Positions 32,287 through 42,500 of a DNA stretch of 64,000 bases are shown piece after piece. The translations under genes and the position numbers were made by a program. This DNA comes from Acorus gramineus (Eukaryota > Streptophyta > Magnoliopsida > Acorales > Acoraceae), in the NCBI GenBank assembly GCA_030737835.1, contig JAUJYN010000021.1, positions 496,001 to 560,000 of the forward strand, read 5' to 3'. The notes under the pieces are model-generated. The model was given only the letters and a program-made list of their open reading frames with translations. It ran no database searches and was not told the origin of the DNA. How positions within the stretch are numbered: the first letter of the stretch is position 1; every line of letters begins with the position of its first letter.

Positions 32287-33678
32287 TCATCCAAATACCA
32301 CACACACTTGCATAATAACCATCAAACACACACCCACATATATCCTATCACTAGAGAGCTGGGAACACAAGATGATACCTCGAACCATGACACCCGAAGG
32401 CTGCGCCTCCTCGGCCGTAAGCGCTGCAACTCTGCCCTGGACCAACCGCGGCTGAGGAACAGGAGCACGCCTCGCCGGCTGCACTGGCTGCTGCTGGCGC
32501 GGAAGCCGCTGCTGCAAGAACTGCGGCTGCGGAGGCATCACTCGGGGCCGATCAGCATCAGGGCAATTGTATCTGATATGCCCGATGCGCTGACAATGGA
32601 AGCAGCGCCGCTTCTCCGGCCGCACGGACTGGATGGGCACTGCCGCAATGGGTGCTGGATCCCACACTGGCACCGCATCTGCTGGAGGAGAGGCAGCCGC
32701 TGACTGATCGAAGCGGGGCCTCTTCCTCTTGCGCTGCCTCTGGTCCTGACTCCCGGAAGGACCCTGATCTGCAGAAGGGGTCGGAACCGTCACCATGATC
32801 CCGAGATCTCGCTCGACTGTCTTCGCTCGAGACACCAAGTCCGAGAACCTCGAGAATGCCTGGGAGGTGACGTGCACCCTGATAGCGCTGCTGAGACCCA
32901 ACTCAAAACGACGACACCGCGTCTCCTGGTCTGCCACCAAGGCTGGAGCGAACCTGGAAAGGCTCGTGAAGCGCGTAGAGTAATCAGCAACCGACATGGA
33001 ACCCTGCGTCAACTGCTCAAACTCCCGCTCCACTATCTGGCGCGACGAGAATGGGAAATACTCCTCCAAGAAATGCCCCTGGAAACCCGCCCATGTGAGC
33101 CGCGCCACTCCCTCGGGGACGTCCACCACTCGGGTAGCCCACCAGTCGGCGGCATTACCCTTCAGCATAAAGGTGGCCAGGGCGACTCGCTGGCGATCGG
33201 TGCAAAGCATGGCCGTGAAGATCGCATCCACCTCCCTCAACCAACGCTCTGGCGCAAGAGGATCTGCCGACTGCCCATGAAACTCGGGAGGATGGAGCTT
33301 CAGAAAGGCGTTGAGGCCGCTCTGCTGCACTCGCGCTGCCGCCTCTAGCTCCTCCTCCCTCTGCAGGGGATCCTCAACTCTCACTGCCGGAACTGCCACA
33401 GGAACTGGGGGTACATCGGGTACCACAGGCGGATCTGCCACCAAGGGGACCGGCGGAACTGCCTCGCGGGTCACCCTCAGCTCCTGAATCTCCCTAGCCT
33501 GCTCTGCCAACATCCTCGTCTGTGTCTCCACCAAATCAGCCAACCGAGCGAAAGCACGCTCCCAAGCAGGAGGCTCCTGCGTCAAGGGCTCTCCGGTAGC
33601 ATCCTCGTCTCTGGTAGGTCCGGAAACCTCCAAAGACCGAGAGGGACCTCGTCCGCGCCGTCCTCTGCGAGGAGGCAT
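32287..33678 (-). CDS. gag: Tekay-2 gag polyprotein (463 aa, open)
   Basis: An open frame from ATG 33678-33676. It starts about 100 nt inside the primer site with a basic MPPRRGRRGRGPSRS tail. A coiled-coil-like segment lies at residues 45-70 and Pro/Val repeats at 75-105. The retrotransposon capsid (retrotrans_gag) region spans roughly 140-270, with ERWLREVDAIF, WWATRVVDV, FLEEYFPFSSR and RFTSLSRFAPAL. A CCHC knuckle CFHCQRIGHIRYNC lies at about 359-372 (C-x2-C-x4-H-x4-C). After VMVRGI the sequence leaves the family just before the protease would begin; the last 30 or so residues come from the joined block. Gag would form the particle and bind RNA. It is the best-preserved retroelement frame in the window. 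Confidence 0.85.
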   Translation of the reverse strand: MPPRRGRRGRGPSRSLEVSGPTRDEDATGEPLTQEPPAWERAFARLADLVETQTRMLAEQAREIQELRVTREAVPPVPLVADPPVVPDVPPVPVAVPAVRVEDPLQREEELEAAARVQQSGLNAFLKLHPPEFHGQSADPLAPERWLREVDAIFTAMLCTDRQRVALATFMLKGNAADWWATRVVDVPEGVARLTWAGFQGHFLEEYFPFSSRQIVEREFEQLTQGSMSVADYSTRFTSLSRFAPALVADQETRCRRFELGLSSAIRVHVTSQAFSRFSDLVSRAKTVERDLGIMVTVPTPSADQGPSGSQDQRQRKRKRPRFDQSAAASPPADAVPVWDPAPIAAVPIQSVRPEKRRCFHCQRIGHIRYNCPDADRPRVMPPQPQFLQQRLPRQQQPVQPARRAPVPQPRLVQGRVAALTAEEAQPSGVMVRGIILCSQLSSDRIYVGVCLMVIMQVCVVFG

Positions 33679-33780
33679 ATCAGCACCCTAAGAAAACCAG
33701 ACACTAGGATCTAAATACTCATATCGAAATCCTAGGACTCATCTCTATGCAAAGGAAGACAATTGGCTCTGACAGGACCA

Positions 33781-33794
33781 GGCTCTGATACCAA
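33781..33794 (-). other. primer-binding site, Tekay-2
   Basis: Minus strand TTGGTATCAGAGCC, 4 bp inside the 5' LTR end; initiator-Met tRNA type. Confidence 0.88.
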
Positions 33795-34209
33795 CTTTTG
33801 TCACGCCCCAGGGCGGCCGTCCCCGGGACGCGGCAGGTGTATATATCATATCAGAGGCCTACACATGAGGTCAAATACATATACTCTAAACCACAGATAA
33901 AAATGACAACATAGATCAAACAAGGCTGACATAATATATACACAATATAGCGGAAGCTAAAAACTGAGTCTGTAATCAAAACATATTACAGACTCGATAC
34001 ACAATCATACGTCCTGTGAGAGCCAATATACATAGCAACAACTGAATATATACAAACGCGTGCCAAGCACGAAAATACAATACATACAGCCAAGAAAAGG
34101 GATGCTGATAGCCTCTGGCACTCGCGGAACGTGGCGCTGCTCCGCTACTGAAGGAATCCCTCGGAAAGCTCCAACTGCTGCTCTGGCTCTAGCTCAGGCT
34201 CAGTGACCA

Positions 34210-36874
34210 CTGGGGAAAAACATATGCGAGGGGTGAGCCACACGCTCAGTGAACGGCACAACCCATGCATCACAGACAATATTGACCACAACATATTAAT
34301 CCAGCTATTCGTCCCGCCTCCAAGGGGCAGGAACAACATAACCATTAAACCATCTTAAACCACAATTTCCATAACCCAGATCATACCCTCACCCTTACCC
34401 CTCAACAGGGGACTCAGGATATTGGGACTAACAATCATCTAATAACAAAATCCAGCGGGTCGCTCATCGCCAACCCACTATACCCTCACCCTCACCTTTC
34501 CAAAGGTGACATAGGATTTTGGGACTGACTAGGCTGTTGGTCACCCTTAGTCCACCGGTAGTCTCTCCTCCACTCCGTAGGCCGCTTGGTCACCACCCAC
34601 AACTTCAGCACAGTCCGTCACAAATATCGGGAGGCACCTACTGATGTGGGTCCTCCGAAGGACGGCCTTTCTAACGCTGGGGCAGCCTCTACCGGATCCA
34701 ACGCAGGGAACAGAACAGCCTATCCATACGCATATGATCCACTCGGATCCGCCGACAACACATCTCTACCACTCAAATGTCATGAACTCTTCAGAGTTCC
34801 TCCAGGTCGCATATCCAAGATGCGGGGAAACAAGTACAATCAAAAGCAAGGTTGGAATATCATTGGGGGAAAGAAACTCGGGAGGGCAGCGTGAGTTCCC
34901 GATATAGGATACCCCGACAACCAAACAAGGAACACGGAGTACCCTAACCCGGGTCTCACCGCTGTCCTCGCAAGGCCCCTCCCCTATAATATTCACTACT
35001 CATGCTAATAATCATACCAAACATATAACATTACTTATAATATTATTGGGACTAGAAACCTTGGGAGGGCAGCATGAGGTCCCGATACAGGACATCCCGA
35101 CAACCAAACAAGGAACACGGAGTACCCTAACACGGGTCTCACCGCTGTCCTCGCAAGGCTCCTCCCGATAATATTACCTAAGGCATGCGATTTAACATAC
35201 ACTAGCATTTAATTTAATAAATAAACTAGTAGGACGCATACACAGGTCGAGGTTTCCCAACATGAAACAGGAGGCATGGTGCATGGCTCATACACATATC
35301 CTAAGGGTGCAAGTCCCTAACATGCAAAGTCTAGGATAGCATGCATTCTACAATTTAATCATACAAGCATGGATTACATATTATTGCAGGTTAATATACA
35401 TCCACGGTGCCCCAGGAGAGGTCGGTATACGCCCAAGTGCGTATAACGCCTCTCTACTGGGTTGGATTGTCCCACTCACCGGTATCGGGGTCGTCGCGCG
35501 ACCGTCCGTCTAGATCTGCAAGACAGACATTCAAAATGGTGAGTTAAAATCCATAAATACTCTAAAATACCCCAAACACACAAAACCCACAACTAAACAC
35601 CTAACACTCGGGCAAATGTGCATACGACCCGCACGCACGCTAACCCGAGCACTCCGGCTACCACCCGCGCACTCCGGCTACCACCCGCACGGCCGGCAAC
35701 CACCCGCACGGCCGCTCGACCGCCCGGGGCACCGCCGCGCCTCGGCCCGCGCACTCCGCGCACCGCCGGGCCCCTGCCCGCCGCCGAGACACGCCGCCGA
35801 GCTTCCCGTGTGCACCGCGCGCCCCCTGCGCCCCAGCGCAGCCGCTCGCGCACACCCCGCACGCCATCGCTGGCCCGCGAGCACCCCGCACGCCCCGCGC
35901 GCAGCGTCTCGCCCCGCGCGCACCCCGCGCGCATCTCCAGCCCCCCATCCGCACGCAGTCCGCGCGCACCTACCACCCTCTAACCGCAGGCACCACCCCG
36001 CGCGCCACCCGCTCGCATCCACTGCACCCCCCGAGCGCACGCCCTCGCGCGATCGGCAAACTGGTGCCCTGCTGCCCGCCGCACGCCCGAGTGCCCTGCG
36101 CCCCATGCGCAGCACCCGCGTGCGCCTTGCCCTCACGGCCATCACCTCCAGCACCCGGTACCCGCGGCCCAGCGCCTGGTGCTCAGCGCCCAGCACCCGG
36201 GACCCTCACCCAGCGTCCACGCGCACGCCCGTACAGCACGCACCCAGCGCGCCTGGCAGCACGCGCTCAGCGCGCCTGCCAGTCTGCGCGCGCCGCTGCC
36301 CGCACTGCCTGCCTGCGCACGTCGCCGAGTGGCCCGAGCCCTGTTCGCCTACCCACCTGAGCACTGTCCGCCTGGCGCCCGAGCACCACCTACCAGCCGC
36401 CCGAGCATGGCCTGCCCTGCCGGCCTGCCCGCCGCCACTCGAGCCCAGCACACCCTGCTGCACGCCTCCCCCTGCACCCCCCGCGCGCACGCGCCCGCGC
36501 GCCCAGCAAACTGGTGCACCAACTCCCAGCCTACCCGAGCTAGCCAGCGCTCAGCACCCCCGCTCGCCCAGCACGCCCAACGCCTGCAGCACCACCCGAG
36601 CGCACACCGCGCGCACGCCTGCGCGCACGCACCCGCGCGCCCGGCCACCTGGTGCCCCACACTGGTGCGCCTGCTGCCAGCGCTCCCGGGACAGCCACCA
36701 CCACTGCCCGAGACCACCTCTCACCCATCCCGAGCACCTCTACCACCACCCACCGACCTCCGACCACCTCCACCGCCCTCCGACGGCCACCCACAGCCGC
36801 CGACCTCCACCCAACCCCAAAATCCACCTCCTAACATCCATCTAAACAAGAAAAGAGGGGAAAATAGGGCTTAC
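34210..36874 (-). other. putative doubly spliced leader signals, Tekay-2 5' LTR
   Basis: Minus strand: donor ATG|GTAAGCC (GT 36874-36873), acceptor TCTTGCAG|ATC (AG 35516-35515), about a 36-nt exon, donor CCG|GTGAGTGGG (GT 35478-35477 region), and acceptor TTTTTCCCCAG|TGG at about 34,210. The first interval (about 1360 nt) contains the whole GC-rich tract. Confidence 0.45.
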
Positions 36875-37190
36875 CATGGGAGGGAGCGAAGTCCGGACGC
36901 TCTCCACGCGCCGAAACCCTTCTCAACGGCTCTCTTATGCCCCGATCTACCACGGCCCTCGAAATGGCCCGAATCAGAGGACAAAGAGAGGGGGACGGAG
37001 TGGCTAGAGTCATCGGAATCGGGATTTGAAGACACCGGTGTGTAGATCGGGACCCGATCTACACTTCCCGTGCTTTAGGTTTTAGGGTTTGAGGGGTCTA
37101 AGGGCCTCTAATGGAAGAAAAAGAGAGAGGGAGGAGAGAGAGGGATTTGGTAGGGATGATGAATAGTGCATCGGATATTTTCTCACCCAC

Positions 37191-37198
37191 TATTTATA
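37191..37198 (-). promoter_or_regulatory. TATA box of Tekay-2 5' LTR
   Basis: TATAAATA on the minus strand, about 265 nt from the LTR start, in the context CTTGGTATAAATAGTGGGTG. The short distance makes U3 unusually small and leaves about 3.3 kb of LTR downstream of transcription start. Confidence 0.7.
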
Positions 37199-37887
37199 CC
37201 AAGTCACTTAAAAACCCAGATACGCCCCGGAACTGTGAAATTTCAGGAACGTTACCGGAATTCGATGAAATTTTCGTGAGAGGCATAAAATGGCACCAGG
37301 ACACCAAATATGCAGTTAGATTTTCAATCGGAGTCCTCTAACTCAGACGATAGCTAACAGTCCAAAAATTAGCGGTTCCGATCGAAAACCCTAAAAATTT
37401 TAAAAACTGCCAGGACGCTCCAACGGTTACCAGTAGGCTAAAAGTGACACATATATAACAAAAATCCCCCCATTTTCTCTATTCGGTTATTAATTTTCTA
37501 TGTGAATCTTGAAATCCATTTATCCATTTCAAATTTTGAATTTTAAAATCCTTACCTAAATTACAATTGAACCTAGATTACACTAAAAAAGTTGGATATT
37601 TATTGTATTCAAATTTAAATAAAAAAACACATATAGTTACTGTATGAATCAGTTACATCAAATACCTTTATTAAATATTTACATATCTCACAACGATACA
37701 TCAGAACTGTTACATCTACATAAATATAACAAACAATTTCATTTACCTACCTAAATATTTTACATTCCATGCAATGTTTAAACAATTTAGAAACATATTA
37801 TATTTTCAATAATCAGTTACATTTTATAGAAAATGTCAAACACTTTTTTTTATTGTGTGATACATTTAATAAACATATGTATTTGAC

Positions 37888-38030
37888 TGTTACATTAATA
37901 AATGTAACAAATATAAATTACTATTTACATTGAAACAAATGCAATACACGAATGAATGTTACATTTATGAATATAACAAATATAAATCAATACATGCATG
38001 CGGTTGACTGTTACATTTACGAATGTAACA
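37888..38030. repeat. three dispersed 22-bp palindromes
   Basis: TGTTACATT..AATGTAACA occurs at 37888-37909, 37957-37978 (one change) and 38009-38030, with a decayed relative at 38,121. The surrounding DNA also has many GTTACAT words. Confidence 0.75.
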
Positions 38031-38909
38031 AAAATAATACAGATTTGAAAAATTACATTGTCAACAATGTAGCAGTAACATCAAACAAACTACCCATATA
38101 TAAAATGTAACGGTATCGAGTGTTACATTTAGATATTGAAACAAAAACAAATCAAAATGTGATCAATAACATTCAATACATGAAAAAAAATTGTGTTTAA
38201 ATATTTAAAACAAAAAGGAAAACACAATTTTTTTACGAATCCAATAATGTCAAACTTGATCCGAGAGATATTGATGTGAGATCCAAATCGAAAAAAAAAA
38301 AAGATTTCGTGCATTCTAAAACCTCAAAAATAGAATTTTCAATTTGCTTCCACGTATTCTTCATAAACAAAATCAATTCCGTAATGCAAAACCTTCTCAT
38401 TTAGCATACAAGAAAGATTTTCAATTGTTTCAACATCAATGGTTTCTCCCCTCTCACAATTCTCCTATCCGCACCGCCATTCAATCCACCGCCCCGCCTC
38501 AACTTCGGCTCTCTTTCATGCCTTTCAATTCCCTCTCAAAACTCCACTTTCTGCGATAGAGAATCCATGATCCCTGATTCTTCTCTCTCTCCAACTTCCA
38601 CAATCACTCCTCCTCCATTAGAACCCATCTGTTCCAATTAATATTGTTACACGATTTTAAGAATGCATTAATGGTGAATAAATATAGAATTTTCAAAATT
38701 AAATGATACTCCACCATCATAGGGATATATGTTGAGATAGTTATCAAGTAAATGGTATAATAGACAATGTACACTTACCATATCATGGGATCTGATTTGG
38801 GACATGTGAAGTTGTGACCTGGGAATCATTATTATTTTTCAAATGCCTTCAAAGGTTGGGTGTAGTAAAAAAAATCAAATCCCATTTTTTATGTGATGGG
38901 TGTTTAAAG

Positions 38910-38999
38910 AATACGATGGATTTTATCCCTGAAGGGCGCTGTTACTCTGAATATGATGGATTTTATCCCTGAAGGGCGCTGTTACTCTGAATATGATGG
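38910..38999. repeat. 40-bp tandem repeat, 2.25 copies
   Basis: AATAYGATGGATTTTATCCC and the following 20 bp repeat at 38910, 38950 and (partial) 38990. Confidence 0.9.
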
Positions 39000-39181
39000 T
39001 TTCTGTTAGATACGTAAATAGGGGTGTGCACCCGAAAATAAGGGTGCACCCGCCACAGATCCCGAGGAGGCAGTTATCGGTGCACGACGCAAACCGATAT
39101 CAACAACACCCGCTCGTGATCCGTGCCAAACACAACAAACCATAACAAACGCAAACAGAGAGAGAGAGAGAGAGCGCGAAA

Positions 39182-39538
39182 ATGATCGACGAAGCGGAAC
39201 ATGAAGAAGAGGAGGCCGAGGAGGGAGAGAAGTGGAAGAAGAAGAAGAAGACGACGACGTGGTGGGAGTTCCAGAGGGACCTGGTGGCGGGGGCGGTGAT
39301 GGGCGGGGCGGTGCACACGGTGGTGGCGCCGATCGAGAGGGCGAAGCTCCTCCTCCAAACGCAGGAAAGCAACCGGGCTATGGTAATCGGGAGGAGGAGG
39401 AGGTTCAAGGGCTTGGTGGATTGCATACTAAGGACGATCAGGGAGGACGGGGTCCTCTCTCTCTGGAGGGGGAACGGCACCGGCGTCTTGCGTTATTACC
39501 CCTCCGTCGCCCTCAATTTCTCTCTCAAGGTATCTGAG

Positions 39539-39572
<34 letters not shown>

Positions 39573-42500
39573 GAATGTGTTTGTGTTTAGGCCTGTGAAG
39601 GGTTTTTTGACGTTGAATGCTAGTTTGAACGGTCAAGACTGACACGATTTTGAACACTCAAGATTTTTAGAAAAAATGTGTTAAGTGATTTTTTAGAATG
39701 ATATGTGATGCAGAGTGGATATGCGTGGGTTGGGACGGATTATATCTGTATCTGTTGGTTTGATTAGTTGGGATTAGTCACTATTATGATTTATGACATA
39801 TGGTTTGAGGATCTGTCGGTTAGGTTGGCTTAACAGCACTTTTAGTAATCTGGGTGCTCTTGAAACGGGCCAATCAGAACACTTCGTTACAAAGTAGATT
39901 CACTACCTTAGATCGGTGTAGGGGCCAGGTAAGTTTGGCTTAGAAGGAGAATTCTTCCTTCTGAGGAATCTAATTCTAGTTGAATTCGTGAAAGGAGAAA
40001 TTTGGCATAGAATGTTCATGAATGAACATTGAAATGGAGGATTCTAAATGAAATTTTCCTTCATGGGCCCTAGATGTCGTGCCACTAAATGTCTTGTTTG
40101 AGTAACAAGAGAGGGGATTTCTTCTTGTCTCCATGTCTCTCTCTTGAAGATCCTCTTCTTCGCTTTTCACCATAGAGGCCACTGCATTAATGTGCATAAA
40201 GAAATATGTTTAAAAACCCCTTACCAAGTTTAGAGAGATGTTCGATCCTGCATGGGGTCACTTATTATTTATTTATCTTAAAGAAATTTAGAGAGTTTTT
40301 CATTGTGAGGGTCTTCAGGTCTACTACTTTTGGGCTTCATTACTTGTGATTCTCATAAGTCAAGCCCAATACTATATTACATGACTAAAGACACTTGTGA
40401 CTTCATTTTTGTTATAAAAAAAAAAGTACAACACACATTTGGACTCGCATAGCGATGATACAATCTACACCCCTGGCTCTTATGAGTTGAAATTCTGAAG
40501 AGAAGCTGTATTTTATGATTCAAAATTATTATTTTAGAATGTGGAGTATTCACATATTTTTTGGAAAATATTCTATAGATGAACATTTCAGGGTGAGACT
40601 GAGAGTAGTTTACGTGCTGCATCAATTTATGTTGCTGTCCTTGGGAACAGGGTGATGTCTTCAAAGTTTTAAAGCTTAGAATTTTTTGCTTAGCAGCCCC
40701 GAACCATCAAAATGACGAACAAAATTCGCTAATCCAACTTACTAGTGCATTTGTTATTTCTGTATAGTTTTTTCAATGTTCTTCTATGCTTGTTATATCA
40801 TATATTTAAAATATGATTTGTAAAAACATATCAATTAGTATTTGTTAGTTTGTCCTCCTTAAGGTTTTGACTGTATTTTCAATAAAACTTATGAGTTTTG
40901 TATGAACCAAAATTTGTTTAATTTCACTGCTGTTTAGTTGGTTGAACATATTATCCAGTTAAGTATGTAGCTCAGACATGGACCTGTACCTTAATCTCCA
41001 GCAAATAGGTGATCCTGATTACCTGCTTAACTAACCATCTTGGAATCACTTGTATTATGGCTACATCACTTAAAAAGAAATAGATACTGGATTATGGAAT
41101 TCGTTGTGGGGAGCCTCTGCATCTGATTTCCCCATTTAAGCAGTAAACTATGTTTCTTTGTGTCTGCATGAGTTTTTGTTTCTTGAAGTGGGAGAAAAAT
41201 GGGCGGGGAACTGGTATTGAGTAAGGGGATTCATGAAACTGTAAGAAATCTACTTGGAAGAAAAGGCGTGATCACAGCACAATCGTGACAAGTTGGTGAG
41301 TATTAGGAGGTTGTTCGCAACATATGAACATTTAGAAGGTATTGAAGGACTACTAGAATGATGGAAAATTAGATGAATTCAGATAGGGGATAAACTAATG
41401 TAAATGACTAGAGGGGGGGGGGGGGGGGGGGGGGTTCAAGTAGCACATGGTGTGAGTAGGGGATGGCTCGATGGTACACGTAAATTAAGGAGAGCATCCG
41501 AATTGATGGCACTGAAAAGAGGAAGAAAATACCTGGGATAAATGGACAGGTTAGAAAACATTAAACTCAAATTGAAAATGACCTATCATAATGAGCTCCC
41601 ACCTTTCTTCCAAAAAAAAAATATGATAAAACTGGGTGAAAATCAATGGATGAAGAGTTTTTGGTAATGCCAAACTGGACACTTCAAAATAATAACTAAA
41701 CATTCTTGGGATATATGCTATATTGATTATGATGGTGGTGTCATATAAATCTATAAAACACTGTTGCATCTTGTGCAATTTAAAAATATATATTTTATCT
41801 TTATTTGGTCAAATTTGATCCAGCTGATGCTTTTGCTTCATCCGATGTATTCCCTTGTATTGTCTTCACAATTCTAACTCATTGTTTAGAATGTTGTCAG
41901 TATGCTTTTCATGCTTTTGCCTAAATCCATGGGTATTCGAACTCAGGACCTATGAGGTTGCTCCTCATAGGTCCTGAGTTCGAATACCCCCGACTTATCT
42001 GAAGCATAGGTTGTGGGTCATTATGTGTAATATGGGGGTGTTCCTAACTGAAGACGTTGGGATCACTTGTCACCAAAAAAGTATGATTTTCATGTATAGA
42101 GGGATAGGGTGGTTCAAAATTATTTTACCGCATTCCACAAACATGCTTTGAGATGGATTGATTCTATAGAAAAACAGAGAAAATCTTTAATGATGTGAAC
42201 TTTAGGCGTTGGTGGCAGTGGCTTGAGCTTAGATAACTTGAGAGGAGAATTTGTGGTAGATATCATCTTGTGCTTGAAAACCTATTTCTGGTGTTCTCTA
42301 AGCTCCTGTTTGGATGGAAGAATAAGGATTGAATAAGGGAATAACCAAAAAGCATGTTTGGTTAGGAATAATAAACCCCATAGCAATGCTCGGATAAATT
42401 AGCATAAACATTGAGAGTAATTTCAAGGGAACTGGAGTTTGGAATAGCCTATCCATGCCTTACACACCCCAAAAAAAACTAGGGAGAAAAATAATGATAA

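Larger units (their letters stand above)
27377..37460 (-). mobile_element. Tekay-2: complete but defective Tekay/Del-like chromovirus
   Basis: Minus orientation. LTRs are at 27377-31000 (3') and 33799-37460 (5'), flanked by a perfect AAAAT duplication (27372-27376 and 37461-37465). The 2.8-kb interior has the primer site, a long gag, an LTR-like block and a short pol remnant, then the purine tract. Protease, most of RT, all of RNase H after its start and nearly all of integrase are gone. The interior layout matches Tekay-3 almost piece for piece, so both descend from one deleted master copy. Confidence 0.93.
33799..37460 (-). repeat. Tekay-2 5' LTR
   Basis: 3662 bp, the longest here. Palindrome at 37040-37064 and GC-rich tract about 35,600-36,830. 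The 38-bp length difference from its partner comes mostly from indels in the GC-rich tract and its edge, for example a repeated CGCACTCCGGCTACCACC at 35,650-35,690. Confidence 0.9.
37461..39181. other. intergenic region upstream of the carrier gene
   Basis: AT-rich. It contains three 22-bp imperfect palindromes (37,888-38,030), a 40-bp direct repeat (38,910-38,999) and a GA run (39,157-39,175) just before the carrier ATG. An open frame at 38,344-38,559 has no recognisable content. No convincing TATA box for the carrier; TAAATAG at 39,016 is a weak candidate. Confidence 0.5.

Noticed and set aside
38344-38559. 71-aa open frame upstream of the carrier gene
   Set aside because: No recognisable domain, no promoter, and it lies in AT-rich DNA with competing frames of similar quality.
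39232-39537. 101-aa frame overlapping carrier exon 1
   Set aside because: A shadow in another frame of the real exon; its Gly/Glu-rich text comes from GGAGGA repeats.
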